Source: Sequoia sempervirens (Eukaryota; Streptophyta; Pinopsida; Cupressales; Cupressaceae). From it: 64,000 bases of DNA. Positions 45,831-59,883 of the stretch are shown here, in pieces. The stretch spans positions 161,704,635-161,768,634 of the forward strand of contig VDFB02047230.1 of the NCBI GenBank assembly GCA_007258455.2. The letters run 5' to 3'. A program made the translations under genes and the position numbers. The notes under the pieces are model-generated. The model did no database searches, was not told the origin of the DNA, and saw only the letters and a list, made by a program, of their open reading frames with translations. Each line of letters begins with the position of its first letter. Within the stretch, counting starts at the first letter, position 1.

Positions 45831-47000
45831 AATTACTATCAATGTCCATTGAATTCATTCATTTTGTTGTTATATTCAGATTCATTAGGCTTTCGTATCT
45901 CCAAACAAACTCTTCTTATAGCAGTCCACTAACTAGGCAACCACTATTGCTTGCTCTGCTCACCCATGTAGTGACATTATTCCATGTGGCATTTCCTTTT
46001 ATAGGCTAAAATATAAGGAGAATAAACAAGGGTTGTAGTGCAGCTATACTCCTTGCCAAATGCTACTGTGCATTTCAAAGTGTAATTCTGCCAACAATTT
46101 CTAGAATTTTTATTTGATTTTCACACATATTTATGACATTTCTCATTCATATCTAGGAAAAACCAGGCCAATATGTAGTGCAATAAAGGTTATTTCAAAC
46201 TGAACTACATCTTATAAAATGTCATTATGAAATTTTTTATTTCTTTTTCAAACTCTGTTGCATAAATTTATTATTTTTTGGTCAATTGTGTTTAGAGTTA
46301 CTTTTATTTTTCATCATGATTTACTTGTTCCATATTTCTAAAAGACGATAACTTTTCCATACACATTACATAACGTATCCTTCTGTTGTAGGCAATTGGA
46401 AAAAATGGTTGCAGTATCCTTTTGTTGCAACTATCCACACTATTTGTGATTAAGGAAGACTATTACAAGTCTTCCACTCTGTTGCATATTTTTTTAAAAA
46501 ATTACTCTTTTATAATTGTTAGTGTTTGCTGACATCAATTGGTGCTATTTCCGAGAAAAATTCAGCTGGAAACATAAATTTATGTACAGAATACTATTCA
46601 CTCAAGGAATTTATTTCAAAGTCATTAAAAATGAGATCTATTACAAGATTTTGTTATTTCCAAAATATTATGCATTAATACAACTTTCTCCATTTGTTTT
46701 TTTATAAAAATATTAAGCATTCAACTCATTTGCACAATACAAAATACATTTATTATATGTTTTAAATTTCTCACTACTATGCCAAATTTATCCCGCTTAT
46801 ACTTTCCACAAATCTTCGGCGTACCCATTGCACACGAAGGTGCGATTGCTAGTATATTTGTTCATTTTGAAAAAAACATCTGAAAACAATAGATTCCTTA
46901 ACTTTTATACAAGATTAAATTTTTAATTTATTATAAAACATTTTATGAATAAAATATTCCAACCAGACCTTCCATGAATTTTTTAAAAAAAATCTGCAAT
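45831..47000. other. No feature recognised
   Basis: AT-rich DNA without a recognisable gene or repeat. Confidence 0.4.
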
Positions 47001-47216
47001 AAAATACTATTTTTATAGTATTCCCTTACAAATGGATTGAACGTTCCTACCTACCTCTTCATGACCACTCATTCCCAACGTCTACACAGTATATATACAC
47101 TAAATATATTTTCAGTGGGGCATAACAGCCAAAGTGTATATACCCCTTCTATTCACAAAGGACAAAAAGCCAAAAATAAAACTAAAGAAAAAGGGTTCAC
47201 GTCAGAAGCAAGGACA
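47001..47216 (+). repeat. Direct repeat, right copy (pair with 42041-42259)
   Basis: It covers the same 219-bp unit in the same orientation, beginning AAAATACTAT and ending GCAAGGACA. Confidence 0.9.
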
Positions 47217-47466
47217 GAGAAGTATGTGGAGTCCACACGTATTCAAAATAAAAAATCTACATCCAATTTAAAAATATGACGTGGCAACTTACTATTGAAT
47301 ATTTTGGACGGATATTCAAGCTTGGCTTGGAGGAGGGATATACTGTGTATATATAGTAGTTGTGTATATGGTTGATAGGACAGATTTACTCTTGACAATT
47401 CCGTGAAAAGACAGGATCTGGTGAAGGTGCTGGAATTTGATTGTGACCATTCATTTTTAAAAGAGG

Positions 47467-49316
47467 TTAGATTTTGGCAAAGGCTATAGGTAGAGGCAAC
47501 ATGCATGCCCATCTGATGTCCATGCCATGCTTTACATACTGCTCTGACCGTCCGTGCACGAATTAGTCAGAAATGGGCGTGTTTGGCAGATAGTTGCATT
47601 AGTATGAATTAGTCAGAACTAATCACATCAGTGCACATTGCAATCAACTTGCAGTCAAATCAATGGCCGCGTATACAGTGCCTAAATACTCCGCTGAAGT
47701 TAGGACAGCACATCATTTTGAAATAAAACTCTGCGCTTATGTGTAGGAGACGAATTGAGTGTAAGGGTAGTTTAAATAAAGATGCCCATAAAGGTATTTA
47801 AATAATATCAAATTTTAAATAATGAATTAAAAAACGATTTAATAATAATAAATATAATGAGAGATCATGAAAATGTTTTGCAATTAAAAAATATTTAATA
47901 ATAAATATATATAATAAAAGATTTTGAACAAATTTAATATAATAAATTATTTTTAATTTTTTTTTTTTTTTAAAATATATTTTTGTTATGAGTGTCTTTA
48001 CTTTATATAATGATTTCTTTATAATAACATATATGATTTTTATGATAATATATTTATATGATATTATTATTCTACATTTTTCATACTTCATTTTTATTTA
48101 ACTAAGATTTTTTTTTACTTTATAACTATTGGAGATTTTTTTATTTTATTTACTCAAGAGTTATTTCTATTTATAGTTATTTTTTAATTTGAAATGACTT
48201 TATAAAAAGACTCTCAAGAAAATAAAATACCAACAATCAATTTCTAACATATTACAACAAAACTAATTCTAATAACACTTATTAATAATATATTATAAAA
48301 TAAGTATTATAACTAATTTTCACTCACAATTTTTTATCCTTATAATAGATTGTATATAATATAAAATAGTATTATATAAAATAATATATTATATATAAAA
48401 TAGTTTAGATTTTTATGTTATTATTATATTTTCTTTTTAGAATTTAGTTATTTCTAATGACACATAGAATAACTTGTTTTACTAATTTTTGGGCTTAATT
48501 TTTGAAAGAATTTTCACATAACTATCATTGTCTATTCAATGTTTGAAAATGTGATGTGTATTCCCTAAGCAACAAAACAAGTTTTATTTCACCTTTTAAC
48601 CATCTTGAATTCATTGAAAATCAGTTAGATTGTTGGTTGAAATCATCCCATACTTGAAAACAAATTTTCACTCGCAATTTTTAACCCTATAACACTTTTA
48701 AATGTAGGATAATAATATCATATAAATATATTATCATAAAAATCATATATGTTATTATAAAGAAATCATTATATAAATTAAAGACACTCATAACAAAAAT
48801 ATATTTAAAAAAATAAAATAATTTTAAAATAATTTATTATATTAAATTTGTTCAAAATCTTTTATTATATATATTTATTATTAAATATTTTTTAATTGCA
48901 AAACTTTTTCATGATCTCTCATTATATCTGTTATTATTAAATCATTTTTTAATTCATTATTTAAAATTTGATATTATTTAAATACCTTTATGGGCATCTT
49001 TAAATTTAAACTACCCTTACACTCAATTCGTCTCCTACACATAAGCGTAGAGTTTTATTTCAAAATGATGTGTTGTACTATCACTTCAGCGGAGTATTTA
49101 GGCACTGTATATGCGGCCATTGATTTGACTGCAAGGTGATTGCAATGTCCACTGATGTGATTAGTTCTGACTAATTCGTACTAATGCAACTATCTGCCAA
49201 ACATGCCCATTTCTGACTAAATCGTGTATGGATGGTCAGAGCAATATGTAAAGCATGGCATGGACATCAGATGGGCATGCATTTTTGTTGCCTCTATAGC
49301 CTTTGCCTTAGATTTT
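47467..49316. mobile_element. Non-autonomous Mutator-like element with ~600-bp terminal inverted repeats
   Basis: The element proper is 47476-49307 (1832 bp). It starts GGCAAAGGCTATAG and ends CTATAGCCTTTGCC. The left arm (to about 48080) and right arm (from about 48710) are reverse complements along their whole length with scattered differences. Outside them is a perfect 9-bp direct repeat TTAGATTTT at 47467-47475 and 49308-49316. A 9-bp duplication plus long inverted repeats is the signature of the Mutator superfamily. The 630-bp spacer is AT-rich with no transposase, so movement would need an enzyme supplied from elsewhere. Confidence 0.85.
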
Positions 49317-51950
49317 TGTATATATATGAGTAATAGAGTGGTTAGTTTCAAATAGATTTTGAATAGTTTTATAAAAATATTTTTTAATGAAATGAGGTTT
49401 ATATTAATATAAATTAATAATAATGTAGCGGTATGTATTATCTTTTGAAGTTTAGTATGTTAAAAAAATAATGTTGAGGTATGAGTAGAAATAAGAATGA
49501 GTGAATATAACTGTAATTGAAATATTAAAAAATAATTAATAGTTAAATTTATAAAAGCAATTGTAAGAGAGGATCCTAATCATTGGGTAGGGAATCTTAG
49601 ACATCATCTAGAGGGCCTTGGTTATTAGGATTTGGCTTTCATTCAATGTTCACATTTTTATTCTCTTCAACAAACTGTTGTTCATCAAAGTTTTGGACAT
49701 CTAAAGTCTTTTGATGAGGCAATTAAGGAGAACAAGGCAAGGGAATTTCTTAGTTTGTCTAGTAGGTGGTCCCCCACCCACATTGTTGAGAGGATGCAAA
49801 GGAAGGGGAAACAACCTAAGGAGGTGGAGACTAACCATTGTGACTCCTGAAATGTCATCATGAATTGTTATTGTGCCCTCTTCTTTGACCCCCTAGGCAA
49901 AGAATGAGCATAGGCATGAGAGGCAAGTTGAAATGAACCTTTGTCATAGCGCAAGATGTGTTACCACAACAATTACGAAGCAATTGTTGATGAGCAACTT
50001 CTAGGGGCATTTTGTTGGCCTAGGCTTGAATTTGCAAATGAACAAGGGAAATGTTACCAAATTTTTCATATATAAAAATTTTGAGCAATAGAAACATTGG
50101 ATAATAGAGTAGAATTTATATCTTTGTAAATAGAAAAAAGGATATCCACTTATAAACCATGTCATTTTTGGTTGAATTAGAATAACAATGTGTCATGACA
50201 ATACTTCAATCCAAAAGACTTTGAGGAAGTCATGAATCCAAGTTCATGCAATTTGAGCTCCAGAACAAAACCAAACCAAGTGCTTAATGATCTACATGTA
50301 CCCATAGAAATGGAAATTCGGGTTTGAAATCCTAGAATGGGTTAATTGATGTTTCAATGGTAAGTCTTGATAAGTGACACATAACCAAAATGAGCAAGAT
50401 GGGGTTCCAAAATACTTTCCAAATTGCTTGAAGCATGTGACTCCAAGTCTAAAAATTATATTGGAGAGACTATCTCTCATTCAATTTTTACACCATAGGA
50501 AAATGTTGATCCAAGTGTAGCTTTAGTCTCTTATAATTATGTAGCCTCAATCTCTTGCATTCCCTTACACAACACTATGTGTGCAATCAACTTCATTGAA
50601 TTTGTATTTCATAATATAGTACTCACACACCAACACACAAGACTACCCTTGTGTATTTGGGCAAAATCCACATGTACCATTATGCAATACTACTTGCACC
50701 CATATTACAACCTTGCACATGGCCATACATGTCAACATTCCATAAGACCATATGACACATGGAGCATTTACATCCACATGAAATGCCATCATATATGTTT
50801 GACACATGGTCATGCCAAACAATTAGAACCATATGGGTTCAAGGTCTGTCATCACCATGTCCACATGATATAGTGAACCATAATGCACAACATATATTAG
50901 CATATTGTGAAGGCCTAACTTACAACCAATTTTTATAAATACCTATATTTTACAAGGTACAAGTAGAAAATAACCTATTAGCATCTTTTTTGTGCACATG
51001 TCAATGTACGCATCTTCTTCAATATTGAATTTCCCTTTCAAAGTCTCTTCATGCCTAACAAATGTGCATCTGCATTCTAGCTTAGGGTTTCACTTGTATA
51101 TTTTATAAACTTTTAGATTACCAACTCATTTATATGTTTCCAATGGATCCAACTAGGAATTTATTAAATAGTGTCAAAACTTGAAAGTTTTGTTTTCAGG
51201 TTTATCTGGATATTCTCACATGTATAGAAAAATCATGTGCTTGGTTAAACATATTATTATTTTTGACAACTAAGGATAGAGAAGAATGACAGATGAATGT
51301 GTACCCAAGGTTTTAGTATACTTTTAGCACTTAATCAATAGAACCCTAGAAACATAGTACTAGGTACTCTTTAGATAGTTATGTGAATCAACGACTTGCT
51401 TGGACCAATACTATTCTATCTTGACCAACAAACTTCAATACATCCTCAAAATCCTTTTCTATTATAATCTAATCATGGTATTCAATATTTGAAGGAAATA
51501 TTAATGCCATCACATTGGATTACTATATTCAATATCTTGAAGCATAATTCTTCATCAATAATTTCATTATAACTAAGAGAATATCCTTTGTAACAATGAA
51601 GATGTCTATTAGTAGTGACAAGTAATCAAAGCATGTCATGATAAAGAGTAGTATCCAAATCAAACCTAGAGAACTTTGTTAGTATTATAAAAGAGGACTA
51701 TTATCCTCTTAAACACTATGAGGATGAATATATGAAGTTTCAACAACTGCATCAATGTAGAGATCAAACAATGTAATCTTACACCAAGTTTCATGACTAC
51801 TCTATGTTCCTATTTATGAAGAAAAAACATTAAATTGGAACCAACAAAGGCATATCTTTAAAATTACCATGCATGCAAGTTTAGAGTAGATTCATTTAGA
51901 AATCAAGAAAATATTATATAATGGAGTGTTCAACAATATAGATGGTATTG
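49317..51950. other. No feature recognised
   Basis: A reading frame at 49632-49850, extendable upstream with stops, has no motif I know. The rest is AT-rich. Confidence 0.4.
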
Positions 51951-52131
51951 AATGAATCTTCTAGATTTGACTGTGTAATTTTTCCTTTCTCAACATTTTA
52001 GATCAAACTTTATGATCCATCATATGGATTTCTCTTCTCTTCTCTTGCTTTCCTGATGATGGATCATAAAGATTGATCTTAAATGTTAAGTTCAAGGAAA
52101 AAATTACACATTCAAATCCAAAAGATTCATG
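51951..52131. repeat. 180-bp hairpin with ~75-bp arms
   Basis: The left arm (51951-52023) and right arm (52056-52131) are inverted copies with few mismatches: GTGTAATTTTTCC against GGAAAAAATTACAC, and ATGATCCATCAT against ATGATGGATCAT. The 32-base loop is TCTCTT-rich. It could be a small foldback element or a microRNA/siRNA precursor. Confidence 0.75.
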
Positions 52132-55100
52132 CAATAACAATATGGAATGTGGAAATCATATGTCTACAATATAGAAGGTATGTGCATTGTGGCAATTTCT
52201 AGGCTTACCAATCATTGCCATTCTCATTATAGGATTTGATTGAGTCTACCACTAAATGCATGATAATAAATTCTTTAGCAAAGAGGTTATTGCCACACAT
52301 TTAATGAGGAGGCGAGACCTAAATGCCACAAATATGGATAGGTGTTATTTACAAGAGAAATTTAGGGTAGAATTATTGGGTATATGTAATGTCTTTGTAA
52401 AAATGTTATGTATGTATCTTTTCTTGCTAAAATTCGGTAAGAGTGTCCTCTAGTCTTACATATTTTCTAGTGTTGTCAATTTTGAATTCTTGTGTAATTT
52501 GTTGTTTTATAAAAATGGAGGTATTGTTAAGTGAAAAACATCTCCATAATTTAGATATCTCTATAATTGGTTAATATTTTTGGGAGATAGGAAATACATA
52601 TCTAGGGAAACATTTGCTAGCTTCTTCTTTTAATTATTATTTTATTCTTGCAATAGTTGTAAACAAATTTCAAAGTATTTGAAAAATCTTTTTTCATAAT
52701 AGCATATAAGATTTCTTTGATTAGCTATGGATGGTTAAAGAATTTCTAGTTGTGTAAAATTTCTTGTTTTTATAAATTGCATTTAATTAAAATTATAACT
52801 AATGGGATTTTAAATGCATTTTCAATTCTTTGTTTTAAATTGCTTCATATCTAGCTTTTAGAATCATATTTATGCATATGTTTGCACCTATCCTTGTCAC
52901 CAATGTATTAAAGTTGTAGTAATTTTAATTTTTGGTCTTGTCTTTAATCAAATATATCCTTTGCTCTTTGTTAGTTTAGCTTATGTATTACCAATATGCA
53001 AAACTCAATAATACATACCATTACTATAATATTTTTTAAGATATGTCACTTAGTGGTTATTTTCAAAGGGTTGTATAAGTATTGGATTTCCAGGTTACAT
53101 GTGAAGTATGAAACCATGAAGGGATTTATATTTGGGGGTATTAATTATTTTTTCATCGTTCTAGTTGTATATTTAATATGATAGTAACCCAATGTTGAGA
53201 AATATTTAAGTATGCAAGACTAGTAAGCTATTGTAAATGAAGTTTAGTAAAAAAAAATTGGGATATCCTTATGTAAAGGGTGTAGTTCTAAGTTGTGTGA
53301 ACTAGTTGTCTTTTATTTCTCTCTATGTTCCTTGTAAATATATATAGGAATACTCTCCTTGGCCTAGTTGAGCCAAAAGTTTAGAAGAAATATCCATTCT
53401 TATCATTTCGCCTATAATTATCTATATTTTTAATCATGAGTCTTTCCCTATCCATTTGAACTAACCTAAATTTCTTGGGTTTATACTTTGTAATGTACGC
53501 TCTAGAATTATATGATACAATTCAGAGCACCAACATAGTGTAGAGATTTCAAAAGGAAAAATTGGTATATAACCCTATGCAAAAATCCTTGTACTTACAC
53601 ACATGTGGTTTATTGTACCTTTTTAATAGTGATATTTAATATGAATAGGCACTCAACTAGTGCCATTACTTGAATTATGCACCTTGTAGCAAGGAGTCTT
53701 TCTAGATAACATCATAGAAGATACTAACCTATAATAACCAACTTATGGATTACAATTATCCAATGGTAGAAAACATCCTCATAGTTCATCACACACATTC
53801 CCAATGCCCCACTCATATTTATAGGGTATCTACCCTTTGGTGTAAACCTAGAATAACCTTCCACAAATCATAATAGTTCAAACTGAAAAATCTATATTAG
53901 CTTGTAGACACTCATTTAAATCATCTCAAACTTAACTACATGACCAATCAACCACACATAGAACTACTACTGAAACCACAACATAATTATTTAGTGAAAT
54001 GAAATAATTTCACTTTTCCTCAACCTAGAATATCAACTATATATCAAACATATGATCTACCTTAAGAGTATATTCTTTGTGACACCCTCAAGATACACCT
54101 ACATAACTTTTTCATGTAAAATTCCTTATAATAATTATTATGAGACATTAAATGATCATTGGTATGCATGTAGAAAATAATTTGATGGTGTGCCCATTGA
54201 TCCATCTGGTCAACTCAATGTAATCATATAATATTTTTTGTATAATCATATCCATTAAAAGGCTTATGCACCTTTACCTAGGTTTCATTGAAGATTACTA
54301 TTGGAATTTTGATTAATACTTTTGGTTGTATCATTTGGCCTTTACTAGTGGATTTTAAGGGAGTATTATTTTACATCATAGCATTCCTTATTTGAATAGA
54401 TTTTAGTTTTGTAATGTCTTGCGCTAAATTTAGGGCAAGCAATTTAATAAACTTGAAAATATTTAAATGGGAACCATACAAACCCTACATAGATTCAATA
54501 TTTACCCATAACATTAACTCAAAAAAATATAAGGAAAGGAATATACATTACAAACCTTAAATCATATTAAGGTTTTCTAGAAGATCTCACGAATAATTAT
54601 TAAGATTTCACATTCACTAGTTAAACCTAAAGTAGCAAACCCTAACCTGATCTATTTAGCTTTAGTAAGCATATAATTTTACATTACATTCACATGAATA
54701 ATATTAAACTCACATGTTTAACCTCCATTCTTGTGAGTATAAAGATAAACTAGATCTTGAACTAGACTCACAATGGAGGATAAACAAAGATTATTTCTAT
54801 TAAGTAGGCCTAAGACTTCCTTACAAATCAATATTTTTATAGCTAAAACATATTGCATATGAAATTTGTAATAATAAAAAATACCAAGTTTAGGGGAGGC
54901 TTGATTTATATTACCTTTTAAAACAAATATAATTTTATGGCATATTATAATGTTTATCTATAGCATTATTAGTGACTAGAATACACACTTACATTCATGA
55001 CAATTAAAAGTGTTGTGCATAACTTTTTCCACCATTATCAACCACCATGAAAGATCAACACAACCTTTATGTAATTTTACCCTATAAGTTGAAGGGTTTT

Positions 55101-56070
55101 TTCCTCCTATGTGAGATGTGTTTTTTTCATCCCTTGAGTTCCTTAGATATGTGGGTTTTTTCCATAGATTTGTAAGTTTGAATAGTAAGTGCTCATGATG
55201 ATTTTAGATTAGGGTTTATGTTTTCTTTTTTACAGACATCATCCTCTTTCTATCTTTGTAATCTTAAGACACCTAGAGAGAGCATCAAAATTTATATAGT
55301 GGCCTCCATCCTAGGTCTAATACACATGAATGACTTCTCATACCTATATATCATTTTTTTGTTTCCCTCAAGCTAGTCATGGTGGCCTCCTATATAGAGA
55401 TATGCTTAGAAGTTTGGGATGAGAATCCCTTGCGACATATGATTTTTCTTAGCAAGCATGAAGATGAGCCCACTTTGGATTCAAAAGCCTATCTACCACA
55501 ATAATGGTAGTCATTCGCTCCCTTGTAGTGTGAAATGTTGGAAATCCACATGATTTAATTTTAATTGTACTAGGATGGTTGTTAGTGCCAAGTGGAAGCC
55601 CATGTGGATTTGTGTTGATTTTCTATGCATTAATAGTATCCTTAATATGTAGGTTGGTAGGTGGTGATGAGTAATGAAAAATGGAAAGAAAACTTAAGTT
55701 TGAAGGTTGAGGTTGGTGATAGGAGATGGTTTCTTGTGGAAATTCAAAATTTTGATCAGGAGAGAAGTGGAAGAGAGGGATTGTTACAATGTGCAAAAGT
55801 ATAGGGAAATTTGACATCTTGATGGGGATACAAAGACAAATAGACTTGATAAGGGAGGCATGTCAAGATGAGTAATTGTACCACTCCAACCACTTATATG
55901 GAATCATGAGATTTCCTATCACTTCACACTCAAGATTCATGGGTGACTTAGGATGATTCTTGGGAGATTAAGGGGAAGGATTTGTATTTAAAATAAGATA
56001 AAAAAATCATGAGTTAGGACTTATGAATTTTGGTCCATTGCATGAGTTAAATGAAAAAAGGACATGAGAA
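52132..56070. other. No gene recognised; may include the 3' LTR of the outer chromovirus
   Basis: The sequence is AT-rich with many stops on both strands. The outer chromovirus pol ends near 56075 on the minus strand, so its 3' LTR should lie just to the left, but no second copy is available to delimit it. Confidence 0.35.
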
Positions 56071-59000
56071 ATTCACCCTGCTTTAATTTACTTTCCTTCA
56101 AGAAAATTCAAACTTGGGTGTTCTAAAATTTGCGGGCCTTTTCAAGTCACATCATCAAAAGGAATATTCTTCTATTTGATTATGCAGTTAGTTAAGCTTC
56201 ATCCCCTCAATCTCATCATTTTTGTCTCTATGACCACCTCAAGAACTAAGAGAAGTTTGCCTTCATCAACTACTAGAGGTAGCTCTAGGGAAGGTTTGAT
56301 GTGTTTTCCTAGTGCCTTATTCAAGTAGAACACATGGAATAAGTTATGAATTTTACTTTCCTCTATAAATTTTAATTCATAGTCTTACCTCACTAACTAG
56401 CTTTAGGATCTTATAGGGCCCATATAAACAAGGCTTGAGATTTTTAGATCCACTTTCCTTTAGGGAGAACTACTTGTAAATTTACACCGAGAGAAACACC
56501 AAATCTCATCTTTCAAAATTCCACTTCATTTGATGAAAATAAACATACATTTTTTGTTGATTCTACACCTACTAGAGATGATTTTTGAGTGATTTCAAGA
56601 TGTCTTGGCCATACAGATCAAGTCACTTACCCTTGGGACCATATTAATAAAACATACAAGGTCAAATTTTTTGGCTCCATACCCAACAATTCAATGAAGG
56701 GTTTCATACCAATGTACATGTGATGAGTAGTATTGTAGTAGTGTTCCCCCAATTGAATCCATATTATTCATGGTTTCTACTAGTTAGCTAGATAGTTTCT
56801 TTGATAACCTTCCATCCATTTATTTACTATATTAGTTTTTTCATCCATTTGGCGGTGGTATCTAGTGTTAGGCGTGAGTTTAGTTCTTTCCAAATGGAAG
56901 ACCTCTTGCCAAAATAAGCTCGAGAATTTACCTTTATCACTCACAATGTTCTTAGGTAGTCCATGAAGCCTAAATACTTCCTTGATAAAAAATTTAAAAA
57001 ATTGTAACACCTTATAATCTAAGGAAATTGTAAAGAAATTCACATAATTGGTGAGTATATCCATAAATATGTATAGATAATCCTTACCTTGGACCTTAGG
57101 AAGTCACACAATGAATTGCATTGAGACACTCCCATTTTTTCTGAAGAATTGGCAAGGGTTTTAATAGTCTTTTTGAAAATGACTATTTTGTTTTGTTCTA
57201 TTCGAAAACAACACATTCCATAATATGTTGAAGGATGTCATCTTTGAGTCCTTTCCAAGTGAATCACTCTTTGAATTTCTTATAAGTTTTGAAATACCCT
57301 TGGTGGCTAACCAAGGGTGAGTCATGGGATACCTTCAAGGTTTTTTCCTTCATCTTAGAGCATAGAACTAAATAAATATTATCCATGTAGAGGATTAGTT
57401 TGTTGGATACTAAGTACCCATAATCCAACACATTTCTTTCTAATACATCAACACCAAAAGTATTCTTAGCATATTTTTCAATGATGTTAACCTTCCAATC
57501 CATTGAGATGTCAGACATTGAGTTCAAGGTTGGTCTCCTAGATAAAGCATAAGATTTTATTTTTTCTCCTTAACATACTTGATATCAAAATTGAATGCTT
57601 GAAAAGTTTGATCGCCTATTTTTTGTTGTAGCTCATTCAAATCCTTTTAGGTGAGGAAATACTTCAAGCTATTGTGATCCATCTTGACCAAAAATATACC
57701 CCCAACTAGGTAGTTTTTGAAATTTATCAATGCATGCATGTTAGGTAACATTTATTTATCATAGATTGAGAATCTAATTTCCACCTCCTTGAGTTTCTAA
57801 ATTTTGAAGGCAATGGGGTGATTATTTTGCATGAGCACGACTTTGATCCCCTCTCCACAATAATCACACTCCAAAACAAAGGGAAGGGAAAAAATAGGAA
57901 TTGGTAACATGGGGAACAAGCTCATTTTTTTATTAAGAGGGGTAAACACTTTTGACTTGGATCTATGAACCGATGAGGTCACAAATGAGGGACCTCATCC
58001 CCAATATAAATTCTTAACAAAATTACACCCCAATGGGGTTTGAACCTTGATGACAAGAATAACAACACAATTTAACCATCAAGCTATGCCACTATTGGCA
58101 TGAGGCACAAGCTCATTACCTCCTTTAACTTATCAAAATTTTATTACATTGCTTCAATCCATTTATATGCTATTTTCTATCTTAGTTCTATTAAGGGAGT
58201 AGTACGCTATGAGAACCTATTGAAAAATCTTTTGAAGTAACTATATAGGTTAAGGAATCCCAACAAATGTGTTAGATTCTTGAGTGGAGGTCAACATACA
58301 AATTCTTTGATTTTTTCCAAGTCTACTTGTGCTCCCTTAGCACTAATGATGTGCCCTAGGTATACAATTTTTGTCATAGAAAATTCACATTTAGACTCTT
58401 GCGCACAAAGAGTTTGGAATTCTATAATTCCCAACACTAATTTATGTGCCTTATGTGCTCTTCCCACATCTTTTTATAGATAAAAACTCCAAAGAAAATG
58501 AAGATAAATTTCCTTAATTATTTAATGAACACTTGGTTTATGTAGGATTGGAACATTGTACTTTGTCAAAATGAGTGACATGAAAAAAACTTCATAGTGC
58601 CCATTGTGGCACCAAAAATTTATCTTATGGATATCTTTCCCTCTGATTCAAACGTAATGGTAGCCCAATTTGAGGTCTACTTTTGAGAAATAAATGGCAC
58701 CATGGATTTCGTCTATTGGCTCATCAATCCTAGGGATTGGGTACTAATATTTTGTAGTATTTTTGTTTAGTGCTCTATAGTCAATGCATATTCTCATTGT
58801 GCCATCCTTCTTTTCTACTAGGACTACAAAGGAAGCAAAAGGGCTCAAGCTAGACTAAATATATCTTATTTCTAATAATTCCTTTATTTCCTTTTCAATT
58901 TCCTTCTTATGACATATAATGTGGTAATAAAATTACTAGATCCTTCCTTTATCTCAATAACATGCTTGAAGCATTTGTTAGGTAATCTCCTAGGAGGATT

Positions 59001-59692
59001 ATTGCTAAATAACTTAGAATTCTTGTCTAGAATCTTTTGTACCTCCTCAGAGTATGTTCCCTTGCTTTAGGAAGAGTTTATCATTAATTCAAAACACTAC
59101 ATTGCCAGATTCACTTGTTCATGAATAAAAAAATTTCCATCCTTTTTATTGATACCATCATTGGTGTTCCACTAAAAATTTCATGGAGTGCCACCACCTT
59201 TCCTTTGGATTGGAATATTAGTTCCATGGTTTGTAAATTTTTAATTGTTTCCCTTGGGAAACAAGTGTAATCATTGAATTACTAAAAAAATATCTGTTTC
59301 CCCAATACTAATGACATAAAATGGAGAAGCCATATCCATGTCAAGTTCAATTGAGTAATTTTTTAGGTTCTTGGAATGAAGAATTTATTGATGACCATCA
59401 TAGATCAAAAACCTCAAAGTATTTTATTTTGAGACCGCATCTAGTCACTAGTCCCTCATCTATAAAATTATGAGGCACCATTATCAATGAGTATGGTCAT
59501 CCTATATTCCTTCAGAACTCCTCAAAATTTGAATGGGTTGTATCTTGATATCCTCAAAATATTGGAAAGAGTGCTTCCAAAAACCTTATCTTGATCCTTT
59601 GTATTATCTTATTTTTCTTCAACCTCCAATTTCAATTCTTCCTCTTTTCTTGGTGGCTCATGTTCTTTAGCTCCAATCTCATTGTTCAAATA
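56070..59692 (-). pseudogene. Outer chromovirus pol (Ty3/gypsy), highly degenerate
   Basis: On the minus strand: protease near 59500-59430 (LIDNGAS and NFIDEGLVTRCGL, in two frames), RT ([18 protein letters not shown] near 58800; LGHIISAKGAQVDLEKI near 58350), RNase H (VLECDYCGEGIKVVLMQ at about 57850), integrase zinc region (57527-57264) and core (VFRLHGLPKNIVSDKG at about 56960). A C-terminal chromodomain-like block with IPFDDVT and ILEHPSL lies near 56160-56100. Stops and frame changes are frequent. The chromodomain, which would steer integration to modified chromatin, marks it as a chromovirus. Gag lies at 63576-64000, beyond a nested insertion. Confidence 0.7.
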
Positions 59693-59883
59693 TAATGTAG
59701 AAGCATCCAAAGTTGTAGGGAAATCTTGCATCACCCAAAAAAAAATATTTTCCTTGATTTCTTTAGTTATTTTGAGTTCCATGATGTCACTTAAGAGGTG
59801 TAAGACAGTCAGGAGTCAGAAAAGGAAAAAAATGGCCACTTGCTATTTTTAGTAAGTTAGCCTAAATGGGCTCATATGGACCC
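59693..59883 (+). repeat. 5' LTR fragment of the inner chromovirus
   Basis: It matches the first ~190 bases of the 3' LTR (for example CTTGCATCACCCAAAAAAAA, TGATTTCTTTAGTT and TCAGGAGTCAGAAAAGG). The presumed TG start has become TA. Confidence 0.8.

Noticed and set aside
49632..49850. 72-codon ORF starting MAFIQCSHFYSLQQ
   Set aside because: No family or motif recognised; upstream extension has stops. Not strong enough to annotate as a gene.
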